From SAR202 cluster bacterium Io17-Chloro-G7 (GTDB lineage Bacteria > Chloroflexota > Dehalococcoidia > UBA3495): DNA of 23,715 nucleotides. The translations under genes were made by a program, and so were the position numbers. The stretch is taken from assembly GCA_002817055.1 (NCBI GenBank), contig MUCU01000008.1, positions 1 through 23,715 on the forward strand, read 5' to 3'. Below the pieces are notes generated by a model. The model saw only the letters and a list, made by a program, of their open reading frames with translations, was not told the origin of the DNA and searched no databases. Below, piece by piece: positions 7,338-14,818 of this stretch. How positions within the stretch are numbered: the first letter of the stretch is position 1; every line of letters begins with the position of its first letter.

Positions 7338-9626
7338 ATGGCCGCTCTTAGCGTGGTGGGCCAACGCCATACCAGGATTGATGCCGAGGAGAAAGTCACC
7401 GGTCGCACCAGCTATGTGGCCGATCTACGACTGCCGGGCATGTTGATGTGCAAACTACTAATCAGCACTCGGAGCCATGCTCGCATTGTGAGTATCGACT
7501 TTTCTGAAGCTTTAAAACTGCCCGGGGTTCATTCGATTATTACCGGCAATGACTTCCCCGACGTTTACTTCGGTTCCGGAGCGGTGCGGGACCGGAGAAT
7601 AATGGCCCGAGACGAAGTATTTTACGTGGGCGAGCCGGTGGCGGCGGTGGCCGCCGACGATGAAATTACCGCCCTGGAAGCTCTGGACTTGATCCAGGTG
7701 GAGTATGAGGACCTGCCGGTTGTTGTGGATCCTCTGGAAGCCATCGGTTCTTCCGCTCCTCTGGTTCACGAGAATTTGTCCGAGTTCGAAGGATATTCGT
7801 TTTCTCTCGGAGGCAACCAAGGCACGCTTCTGGAGATAGATCGAGGCGACGTTGAGCAGGCCTTTCAGGACGCGGACCGCATCTTCGAGGAAACCTATCG
7901 TTCCCAGGCCATCAACCAAGGCTTCTTAGAGCCCATGGCATGCGCTGCCGAAGTCGAGGCCAACGGTCGGATGACGATCTATGCGTCTACTCAGGGCCCG
8001 TATCAAGTGCGGTCTCAATTGGCCAGCGTATTGGATATACCGCTGAGCAGCGTCAAAGTGGTCGCCATGGAGATGGGAGGCGGTTTCGGCGCAAAACTGC
8101 GGTTGGCCTTTGAGGCTTTCCCTGCCCTCTTGGCCAAAAAGACGGGCCGTCCGGTAAAGCTGGTTAATACCAGAGAGGAGGCTTTCACGCTCAACGGGCC
8201 GCGGTTGGCCACCACGATCTTCCTCAAGACCGGGGTGACCAAAGAAGGTCGCATCATAGCCCGGGAAGCCTACACGATATTCGATTTGGGCGCTTATCTT
8301 GGCGCTGGCCCCAACTCCGGCGTTAGCCACGCTGTGGGACCGTATAACGTACCCAATTTGAAGTTGCGGTCCTACGGCATCTACACCAACAAGATATACG
8401 TCGGTTCCTACCGAGCATCCGGCGTGGCAGACATGACCTTTGCCGTGGAATCCCACACCGACTCCGTCGCTCGCCAATTGAGGATGGACCCGTTGGAGTT
8501 CCGCATCTTGAACGCGGTTCAGGAAGGCGATTCTTCGACCACCGGCGCCACCATTCCCAGAAACGGGTTGATGGAAACACTGCTGGCCGTTAAAGAGCGC
8601 ATGGGCTTGCCCAAGAAACTGGAGGAAGGCAGGGGTATTGGCATTGCGCTGTGCGAGTGGCGAAGCGGCAGCGGCCCATCCACTGCGTCCATCAGTGTAA
8701 ACGAAGACGGCACCGTCAGCCTGCTCACCGGGTCTGTGGATATTTCCGGCAGCGACACTTCGCTGGCCCAGATTGCCGCCGAGGCCTTGGGTATCCCTCT
8801 CAGCCACGTCATTGTTTCTAAACGGGATACCGATATGGCGCCTTTCACTCAGCCCACCGGTGGTAGCCGAATCGTCTACAGTCAAGGAAAGGCAGTGGAG
8901 TTGGCCGCAAAGGATGCACTTAGCAAGTTGTACCAACTGGCCGCCGGCCGCTTGGGAGTGCCCGCCGACTCGTTGGCATGCTCCGAAGGCCGGGTATACG
9001 TGCAGGATAACCCTCCCCAGAGTCTGACATTGGAACAGTTGAGCCGCATGAGTTTGACTTCTCCGGGTGGCCCCATCATCGGATTAGGTTCCCTCTCCAG
9101 CATGCCCAGCTCTCCAGTCTACAACACCCAGGCGGCCGAAGTTCAAGTAGACAAGGAAACCGGCCACGTAAAGTTGATCCGATTCGTTCAGGCCCAAGAC
9201 GTAGGGGTGGCGATCAATCCCATGACGGTGGAAGGCCAATTGGAGGGCGGGGCCGTCCAGGGCATTGGCCGGGCCTTGAGCGAGGAAATGATAATAGACC
9301 CGAAAACCGGGGCGGTGCGCAATCCGTCCCTAGCCTCCTACCTGATGCCTTTAGCCGTGGACATGCCCGAAATTGAGACGATTCTTGTCTCCGTACCTTC
9401 GGAAGAAGGACCCTTTGGCGCCAGGGCAGTGGCAGAATCGCCGGGCTTTGGGCCGCCAGCGGCAATCGCCAACGCCGTTTACGATGCCATCGGCGTTCGG
9501 ATTAAAGACCTGCCCCTCAGCCCGGAACGGGTCAAAGCAGCCTTGGCCGGGAAAGAATTCCCCGAAGCCCAAATAGACGTGGACGCTCTGCGGAGAGTTG
9601 AAGAAGGACAATCGGAGGGCCAGTAG
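7338..9626 (+). CDS. Xanthine dehydrogenase/CoxL-family molybdopterin-binding large subunit
   Basis: A 762-residue catalytic subunit of a molybdenum hydroxylase, binding the Mo-pterin cofactor. The N-terminal a/b hammerhead domain spans about 15-130 (RIDAEEKVTGRTSYVADL, YVGEPVAAVAADD). Cofactor-binding stretches follow: GGGFGAK (248-253 region), the SYRASG loop (357-362), PTGGSRIVYSQG, and the C-terminal AVAES loop with the likely catalytic Glu at about 700, before PPAAIANAVYDAIGVRI. The SYRASG loop continues VADM, where many relatives have a Pro-Glu/Gln, so the substrate is unclear. It lacks the CoxL AYRCSFR signature and so is not a CO dehydrogenase of form I. GGAG precedes the ATG by 8 nt. 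No FAD or Fe-S subunit gene adjoins it; candidates lie at 15.8-17.2 kb on the other strand. Confidence 0.93.
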   Translation: MAALSVVGQRHTRIDAEEKVTGRTSYVADLRLPGMLMCKLLISTRSHARIVSIDFSEALKLPGVHSIITGNDFPDVYFGSGAVRDRRIMARDEVFYVGEPVAAVAADDEITALEALDLIQVEYEDLPVVVDPLEAIGSSAPLVHENLSEFEGYSFSLGGNQGTLLEIDRGDVEQAFQDADRIFEETYRSQAINQGFLEPMACAAEVEANGRMTIYASTQGPYQVRSQLASVLDIPLSSVKVVAMEMGGGFGAKLRLAFEAFPALLAKKTGRPVKLVNTREEAFTLNGPRLATTIFLKTGVTKEGRIIAREAYTIFDLGAYLGAGPNSGVSHAVGPYNVPNLKLRSYGIYTNKIYVGSYRASGVADMTFAVESHTDSVARQLRMDPLEFRILNAVQEGDSSTTGATIPRNGLMETLLAVKERMGLPKKLEEGRGIGIALCEWRSGSGPSTASISVNEDGTVSLLTGSVDISGSDTSLAQIAAEALGIPLSHVIVSKRDTDMAPFTQPTGGSRIVYSQGKAVELAAKDALSKLYQLAAGRLGVPADSLACSEGRVYVQDNPPQSLTLEQLSRMSLTSPGGPIIGLGSLSSMPSSPVYNTQAAEVQVDKETGHVKLIRFVQAQDVGVAINPMTVEGQLEGGAVQGIGRALSEEMIIDPKTGAVRNPSLASYLMPLAVDMPEIETILVSVPSEEGPFGARAVAESPGFGPPAAIANAVYDAIGVRIKDLPLSPERVKAALAGKEFPEAQIDVDALRRVEEGQSEGQ

Positions 9627-9688
9627 CCGGGCCCTTTCATTTCCTGTGCTCTCTTTCCCGGCGTCCCCGCACTAAAGAGAACGAACTC

Positions 9689-9730
9689 CTTGGACAACTG
9701 AGCCTGGGCCTTGGACGACTGAGCCTGGAT
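9689..9730. repeat. Tandem duplication of a 21-bp unit
   Basis: Two adjacent units (9689-9709 and 9710-9730), 18 of 21 identical, each containing CTTGGAC and ACTGAGCCTGG. It lies in the gap between the molybdopterin subunit gene and the MFS relic. No function is apparent. Confidence 0.7.
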
Positions 9731-9777
9731 AGAATATCGCCGCATCTCGCCGCTGTTTAGGTTAATTCGGAACAGGT

Positions 9778-10810
9778 CAAGTGGCCGCTTTATCGTCCGG
9801 ATTTAATCCAGAATTCGGTTTTGTTGCTGGTATGTCCTTCAAGAAAATAGATGTCACCCAAGCAGCCATTATCACGGCCAAGATAATCAGGAAAGCTTCA
9901 CTGATCGCGCTGGAAAGGGAATAGCGTAAAGCGTCAACGAATGGTGACAGCAAGCCTGCCCCTTAGGGCGCGACAATTGCCAATCCCCCTTCACGCTGTT
10001 CTTTGGCGGCTGGATTTAGCGAAGCAAACGGGTCTTGGGCGATCGTCGCAAGCTTTTCGGGTGGGATGACTTCCTTTACTCGGGCCGGCACTCGGGCCGG
10101 AAGTGCTGACGACAGTTCCGATGCAAAGCGGCTGGTTACGGTTGACCCTAGTATCGCCAATCCCAGCGTGCCGCCTACAGACCGGAAGAACTGAACAGAG
10201 GTGGTCACTACTCCCAAAACCCGGTGGGGCACCGAATTCTGCACCACCAGGGTGTACACCGGGAAGATAACTCCCAATCCTATTTCCATCACCACTATGT
10301 AGCCGACAGCTTCGCTGAAAGCAGTCTCAGCAGACATTCGGGAAAGTAGCAACAAACCCGCAGCCATGGCGCCCAACCCCGCCAATCCCTGAATACGGTA
10401 ATGTGCGCCCAGCCGTGAGAGGGCTGGTCCTGAAGCCATGGCGCCACCGAAGGTTAACAATCCCAAGACCTCACCGGACACCCAACCAATACTGAGGGCC
10501 GCCCCAAGATAGGGCCAAGAGCAACGGCACAACCATTAACGCCAACGCCGCCATTCCCCGATAATCCAGGTGTTGCTCCTGGCTGGGAGGAGATATGGGG
10601 GAAAAACATGACGAATAGAGCAATCACCGATATTCCAAGGGGAATATTTATGTAAGAAATCCCGCGCCAAGAAAGCTGGTCGGCGACAAACCCTCCCAGA
10701 GTTGGCCCTATAACCGATGAAAGGGCAAACATCGCTCCCAGCATGCCTTGGTACTTGCCTCGTTCTCCAGCTGGGAACAGGTCTGCGATGGCTATCGCGC
10801 TCCGGGCCTG
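9778..10810 (-). pseudogene. Decayed DHA2-family MFS transporter
   Basis: Read in the minus direction, homologous sequence begins without any start codon at about 10810 (ARSAIAIADLFPAGERGKYQ, a typical helix 3-4 loop), so helices 1-3 are missing. It continues through SVIGPTLGGFVAD and SWRGISYINIPLG. The frame then shifts near 10565 into DYRGMAALALMVVPLLLALS and shifts again near 10510 into VSGEVLGLLTFGG. That segment jumps directly to a late-helix sequence (GPALSRLGAHYRIQGLAGLG), implying an internal loss of roughly 90-100 residues. A TAA at 9963-9965 interrupts the frame, which resumes through the last helix (AFLIILAVIMAAWVTSIF) and ends at the TGA at 9778-9780. It is certainly non-functional as a pump. 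Confidence 0.88.
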
Positions 10811-10966
10811 CTAGACAAGCTATGGCGCTATGGTTACTATTTCACGATAAGCTAGACTCACCGTAGCGTGCTGCGCCAGGTTTGGGCAAGCGTACGGCCG
10901 GCGCCGATGACCCGTTTTGAGCAGACCATCATGGGTTAATCAAGCTATCGGGTAGGATGACGATAA

Positions 10967-11665
10967 ATGAGAAACAAAATTTTCCAGAATTTCGACGATG
11001 CGGTGGCAGATATCCCCGACGGCTCCACCATCATGTTCGCCGAATTTGGCGGCGTAGGCTCGCCCCAAAACTTGATAGCTGCCCTGAACCGTCAGGGAGC
11101 CAAAAGAATAACGGGGATATCAAACAACCACGGCGGGATCGACGGACGGGTGGACGTTGGAACCCTAGTAGAGGCCGGACAAGTTGAGAAAATGATCTGC
11201 GCTTTTACAGCGCCGCCTCACCCGTCCAGAACTACTCCCTTCTCCCGTTTGTACAACGATGACGAGATTGAAGCCGAGTTAGTGCCTCAGGGAACGTTGG
11301 CCGAACGGATTCGCTCGGCCGGCGCTGGCATAGGCGCTTTCTATACCCCGGCGGGGGTCCACACCGAGTTGTCGAATGGCAAGGAGCACCGGGAGATTGC
11401 GGGCCGGGTTTATGTCCTGGAGTATGCCTTGCCTGCCGATTACGCTTTTATTCGCGCTTGGAAGGCCGATACCTTGGGCAACCTTCAGTTCCGGTTGACC
11501 CAACGAAACTTCAATCCCATCATGGCCACCGCCGCCAAGACCACCATCGTGGAAGTAGAAAATGAAATTCTCGCACCCGGTCAATTGGACCCAGACGAAG
11601 TCCACACCCCCGGAGTTTACGTGGACCGCATAGTTGCTATACCACCGGATGGTATCTGGGCCTAG
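10967..11665 (+). CDS. 3-oxoacid CoA-transferase family, subunit A
   Basis: A 232-residue family I CoA-transferase alpha subunit, like ScoA/PcaI/AtoD, which with a beta subunit moves CoA between an acyl-CoA (often succinyl-CoA) and a 3-oxoacid. Recognisable stretches are DGSTIMFAEFGGVGSP (18-33), ISNNHGGIDG (51-60), LYNDDEIEAELVPQGTLAER (95-114) followed by AGAGIGAFYTPAG, and RNFNPIMATAAKTTIVE. Length is normal. AGGA sits about 10 nt before the ATG. The beta subunit, which carries the catalytic Glu, normally lies immediately downstream but is absent here; the next gene is a NUDIX hydrolase. It is therefore either an orphan, works with a beta subunit encoded elsewhere, or is the leftover of a broken operon. 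Confidence 0.9.
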   Translation: MRNKIFQNFDDAVADIPDGSTIMFAEFGGVGSPQNLIAALNRQGAKRITGISNNHGGIDGRVDVGTLVEAGQVEKMICAFTAPPHPSRTTPFSRLYNDDEIEAELVPQGTLAERIRSAGAGIGAFYTPAGVHTELSNGKEHREIAGRVYVLEYALPADYAFIRAWKADTLGNLQFRLTQRNFNPIMATAAKTTIVEVENEILAPGQLDPDEVHTPGVYVDRIVAIPPDGIWA

Positions 11666-11722
11666 ATAGCTTCCCCAAGTTAGCTTCGTCAAGAAACTAA
11701 CCCAGTGCATCTCCCGTTCAAT

Positions 11723-11764
11723 CGCATCCAAAACAGCGGATCCAAATCAGCGCATTCAAATCAG
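11723..11764. repeat. Three tandem copies of a 14-bp unit
   Basis: Units at 11723-11736, 11737-11750 and 11751-11764, consensus CGCATCCAAATCAG with one or two differences each. They lie in the gap after the CoA-transferase gene. They could be slippage products or stacked protein sites. Confidence 0.7.
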
Positions 11765-11841
11765 GCGAGGCCAATGCAGACAAAAATTGAGAAATGGGTA
11801 TTTAAATCCACCAGAGTCGCGCTCTGGATGTAAAACCGAGA

Positions 11842-11856
11842 TTGGCATTCTGCCAA
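11842..11856. promoter_or_regulatory. TTGGCA-N3-TGCCAA palindrome before the NUDIX gene
   Basis: A perfect 6+6 dyad around TTC, 33 bp upstream of the NUDIX start codon, with spacing suited to an operator. A near-copy (TTGGCA-AAT-TGCCAG) occurs at 6374-6388. No cognate regulator can be named. Confidence 0.3.
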
Positions 11857-11888
11857 ATCGATGATTCAAGCAGGAGATTCAATTACAT

Positions 11889-12377
11889 ATGCCATTGCCC
11901 GAGCGGTACAACAGCGGATTCAACCTTGGCGTGGGCGGCGCAGTGGTCAAAGACGGTCGGCTACTGCTAGTCCGGCGGGCGTCTCGCCGGGGACGGGGAA
12001 ACTGGCAGGTGCCCGGCGGCTTCGTCGAACGCGACGAGGCGATTGAGGACGCCGTGCTCCGGGAAGTCCATGAGGAGTCCAACATTACAGCGAAAGTTGT
12101 CGGCGTGCTTGGTCTGCGGAGCCGTTACGATGCAGATGTGGGCAACAGCACGTACGTGGTGATGCTGCTGCAGCCGGTGAGCGGCGAACCCAAACCCGAC
12201 GATAAAGAAGTCGACCGCGCCGAGTATTTTACTTTGGACGAGATCAATGCATTGGAGCAGGTGCCAGCGGTCAACCTGGAAATCGCTAAGCGGGCTTTGG
12301 CCGATGACCAAAGGCTACTCAACCCCATGACCGTAGCCTACGTTTCTGGCGGCGCCTACACACTGTTTGTGGGTTAG
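11889..12377 (+). CDS. NUDIX hydrolase
   Basis: A 162-residue NUDIX hydrolase, likely cleaving a nucleoside diphosphate linked to another group, in the cytoplasm with Mg2+. The Nudix box runs from G44 to I66: G44, E50, then REVHEE (58-63). The canonical Gly near its end is replaced by Asn (EESNI), a deviation seen in some members. The lead-in strand GAVVKDGRLLLVRRASRRGR and the substrate-side loop GNWQVPGG are typical of the ADP-ribose/dNTP-type branch, but the substrate cannot be assigned. GGAG lies 12 nt upstream of ATG. The SDR gene follows after 56 bp, so the two are probably cotranscribed. Confidence 0.9.
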   Translation: MPLPERYNSGFNLGVGGAVVKDGRLLLVRRASRRGRGNWQVPGGFVERDEAIEDAVLREVHEESNITAKVVGVLGLRSRYDADVGNSTYVVMLLQPVSGEPKPDDKEVDRAEYFTLDEINALEQVPAVNLEIAKRALADDQRLLNPMTVAYVSGGAYTLFVG

Positions 12378-12433
12378 CCCCGACTTCAAATCACGGTCCT
12401 GGAACAAGCTAATTTGAGCCTGGAGGGGAAATC

Positions 12434-13189
12434 GTGCGACTCGAAAATAAGGTCGTGCTAATCAGTGGCGGCGCACGAGGCATGGGCGCAGTGGAAGCGA
12501 AAATGTTCGCCGGGGAAGGCGCCAGCGTCGTGTTCGGCGACATTTTGGACGATGAAGGACGGCAGGTGGAGGCGGAAATCCGGGAAGCCGGGCTAGAAGG
12601 CGCATACGTCCATTTGGACGTGACCCAAGAAGCGGACTGGCAGCAGGCGATGGACCTCGTTATATCCAAGTACGGCAAGCTAAATATACTGGTCAATAAC
12701 GCCGGCATAGTACCCAAATACTCAGGGGACAATGCTGTGGAAGGAATCACCGAAGAATCGTGGGACTTGGTCATGGGGGTAAATGCGAAAGGCGTATTCC
12801 TGGGAACCAAATTCGCGATTCCGCTAATGCGCGCTGCCGGAGGCGGCTCCATCGTGAACATTTCATCCGGGGCGGGTATCGCGCCCAGCCCGGAGACGCC
12901 AGCATCCTATTCAGCCAGCAAAGGAGCAGTGCGCATTTTCACCAAAGCCACGGCGATTCAATACGCCAGCGAAAATATCAGGTGCAATTCGGTCCATCCC
13001 GGTCCCATACTAACCCCCATGCTGCGGGGGGCCGGAGCCGATGGTGACGACCGGTTGGAGCGCATCCCACTAGGGCGGTTGGGCACTCCGGAAGAAATTG
13101 CTTACGGCGTCCTTTACCTGGCGTCCGATGAAGCCTCGTTCGTAACCGGGTCCGAGTTGATAATCGACGGTGGCCGCACGGCTCAGTAA
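12434..13189 (+). CDS. Classical short-chain dehydrogenase/reductase
   Basis: A 251-residue NAD(P)-dependent oxidoreductase with a Rossmann fold. The cofactor motif GGARGMG is at 12-18, with an acidic D36 after beta-2 suggesting NAD preference. Other features are DV at 62-63, NNAG at 88-91, the conserved N117, catalytic Ser144/145, and the Y159-SAS-K163 active site. The C-terminal LIIDGG segment is standard for the 3-oxoacyl-ACP reductase-like branch. The start codon is GTG, with a strong GGAGGGG about 6 nt upstream. The substrate is unknown. It is probably in one unit with the NUDIX gene upstream. All catalytic residues are intact, unlike the SDR at 14.8-15.6 kb. Confidence 0.93.
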   Translation: MRLENKVVLISGGARGMGAVEAKMFAGEGASVVFGDILDDEGRQVEAEIREAGLEGAYVHLDVTQEADWQQAMDLVISKYGKLNILVNNAGIVPKYSGDNAVEGITEESWDLVMGVNAKGVFLGTKFAIPLMRAAGGGSIVNISSGAGIAPSPETPASYSASKGAVRIFTKATAIQYASENIRCNSVHPGPILTPMLRGAGADGDDRLERIPLGRLGTPEEIAYGVLYLASDEASFVTGSELIIDGGRTAQ

Positions 13190-13277
13190 TAGTTAGGGCA
13201 TCCAGCCTTGATGGTGGAATACGAAGACGGCCGTAGGATCTAGGTTCGGCAATACGAGCTAAAACCGTCCACTCGTG

Positions 13278-13384
13278 CTGAGAGTTTGTGCGTTTTTAGC
13301 GAAATTGGCGAATTCCAGTCTCAATGCAGCTTTAGATACGGTCTCGATAAGGGCATCCTAGGGTATTTATTCACAAGCTCTGAG
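13278..13384 (-). repeat. MITE-like element, copy 1
   Basis: A 107-bp element with imperfect terminal inverted repeats CTCAGAGCTTGTG and CACAAACTCTCAG, which match 11 of 13 when one is reversed. By hand alignment it is 86/107 identical, without gaps, to copy 2 in the opposite orientation. It has no coding capacity. I see no clear target-site duplication. Confidence 0.75.
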
Positions 13385-13442
13385 GATGTCGATGGCCTTG
13401 TTTGGGTTATTCGACCTCAACCCAAACGACATTGATGTCCTC
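13382..13442. other. Long two-part hairpin before the luciferase-like gene
   Basis: The inner stem GTTTGGGTT/AACCCAAAC (13400-13408 with 13419-13427) is perfect, with a 10-nt loop. The outer stem (13382-13394 with 13430-13442) pairs all 13 positions as RNA when three G-U pairs are allowed, with a 5/2-nt internal loop between the stems. It abuts the end of MITE-like copy 1. It could be a leader structure or part of a larger mobile remnant. Confidence 0.6.
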
Positions 13443-13445
13443 AAT

Positions 13446-13481
13446 TAACACCAGGGACTACAGTAACACCAGGGACTACAG
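13446..13481. repeat. Perfect tandem duplication of an 18-bp unit
   Basis: TAACACCAGGGACTACAG occurs twice in direct succession (13446-13463 and 13464-13481), 29 bp before the ATG of the luciferase-like gene. Confidence 0.85.
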
Positions 13482-13510
13482 GGCTATAAACATTCGACTG
13501 GAGATGAGAA

Positions 13511-14434
13511 ATGGCAAATAACGTAAGTTGGGGAATTGCCGTACCCCAAGTGTTCTTAGACAGTCCGGTGGATATGGCCCTGATTAGCCAATGGGCTCAA
13601 AAATCCGAGGAACTTGGTTACCACAGTCTGTGGGTCCAAGAGGCCATTGTAGGCGATGTGCCGATTCTGGAACCGGTCAACCTTTTGTCTTACATGGCTG
13701 CGATTACCCAGAAGGTCGAGTTGGGCACTTCGGTGATGGTGGCGCCCCTGCGAAACCCGGTCCAACTGGCCAAGAGTTTGGGGAGTCTGGACCACATGAG
13801 CGCTGGCCGTCTGATCGTGGGCCTCGGCTTAGGTGGTCAGCAGAACGACGTCGCTCCCTTCGGCATCGCCCCGGAGCGCCGGGTCCGCCGCTATGTGGAA
13901 ATCATCGAAGTAATAAAGGCCCTCTAGACTCAGCCGGAAGCCCATTATCAGGGACATTTCTGGCAACTGGAAGGAACTCAGATGGAGCCGAAACCCGTTC
14001 AGAAACCCTACCCGCCTTTGTGGCTCGGGGCCCGCCACGCGAATGCGTTGAGACGGGCAGTTCGCCACGCCGACGGTTGGATGGGCGCCGGTTCCAGCAC
14101 AGCGGAGAGCTTCGTTGAAGGGGTTGGCCAGACACGGATGTTCCTGGAAGAGGCTGGGAGGGACCCGGCGACTTTCACCATCTCCAAGCGGGTTTATGTG
14201 GCCGTCGACAACGACTAGAAACGGGCCGAGGGCCGGCTACGGGAATCGTTCGGACAGCGCTACAAGAACGCCGACATGGCATCTCAAGTATCGGTGTGGG
14301 GCAGCGCCGACAAGTGCGCCGACAAACTGGGGGAACTCACCAAGGCCGGAGCAGAGATGTTGCTCTTAAACCCGGCGTTCGACCACCTAGAGCAGTTGGA
14401 AGCTCTAGCCCAAGAAGTACTGCCTCAGATTTAG
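13511..14434 (+). pseudogene. Luciferase-like (LLM) flavin oxidoreductase interrupted by two in-frame TAG codons
   Basis: A continuous 307-codon frame encodes a full-length FMN/F420-type LLM protein: start WGIAVPQVF, then AQKSEELGYHSLWVQE, MVAPLRNPVQLAKSLGSLDH, SAGRLIVGLGLGG, then PPLWLGARHANALRRAVRHA and a C-terminal helix ending EVLPQI. TAG occurs at codon 139 (13925-13927) and codon 236 (14216-14218). The first sits exactly where relatives have a conserved Trp (IKAL-W-T), consistent with TGG to TAG. No frameshift is present, so decay looks recent, or the codons are read through. TAG serves as a normal terminator for neighbouring genes, which argues against global recoding. The first 138 residues alone cannot form the TIM barrel. 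Inverted MITE-like elements flank the gene. Confidence 0.85.
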
Positions 14435-14514
14435 GCTGGCGGCAGGTCTCCCAAGTTGTTCTTTAGAGATGGATGCCCTCGCCAGTTCGGCGCTGGCCCC
14501 GTTGTCATTCTCTT

Positions 14515-14535
14515 CCCCAGGTGAAGAACCTGGGG
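14515..14535. terminator. 8-bp perfect hairpin between converging genes
   Basis: CCCCAGGT pairs with ACCTGGGG around GAAGA. It lies between the plus-strand luciferase-like gene and the minus-strand SDR, where a bidirectional terminator would be expected, but no T-tract follows in either direction. Confidence 0.3.
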
Positions 14536-14569
14536 GCGCTACTTCCACGGCGGCAGATACTTCGCTACG

Positions 14570-14676
14570 CTCAGAGCTTGTGAATAAATACCTCTGAGTG
14601 GCCTTATTGAGACTAGTTTCAAAGCTGTATTGAGGCTGAAAATCGGCGATTTCGCCAAAAACTCACAAACTCTCAG
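14570..14676 (+). repeat. MITE-like element, copy 2
   Basis: A 107-bp partner of copy 1, in opposite orientation. It begins CTCAGAGCTTGTGAATAAAT, identical to copy 1 over its first 20 bases, and ends CACAAACTCTCAG. The two ends are conserved while the middle has diverged, as expected if a transposase recognises the ends. Confidence 0.75.
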
Positions 14677-14818
14677 GATGACGCTTTGGGAGTTATGGTC
14701 GGGGCAGTAACCCTGTTGCGTTAACTGGTTCAGTTATTTTTGGCGCTAATGAACGATAATCCCGTTAGGAGGAATGCCGCGCGCTTAGGTAATTGACCCT
14801 AATCTAGGGCCAATCCGT

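Larger units (their letters stand above)
13190..13510. other. 321-bp gap rich in repeats
   Basis: It holds, in order, MITE-like copy 1, a long hairpin and an 18-bp tandem duplication, all just upstream of the broken luciferase-like gene. No gene or clear promoter was seen. Confidence 0.7.
14435..14818. other. 384-bp gap after the broken luciferase-like gene
   Basis: It contains a GCCAG/CTGGC hairpin (14481-14497), a stronger hairpin CCCCAGGT/ACCTGGGG (14515-14522 with 14528-14535) and MITE-like copy 2. The hairpins lack a T-run on either side and are weak terminator candidates for the converging genes. No gene was seen. Confidence 0.6.

Noticed and set aside
13511..14434. Genome-wide TAG reassignment or pyrrolysine-type decoding
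   Set aside because: Neighbouring genes (stops at 9626, 11665, 12377) end with TAG where the family length ends, so TAG works as a stop here.
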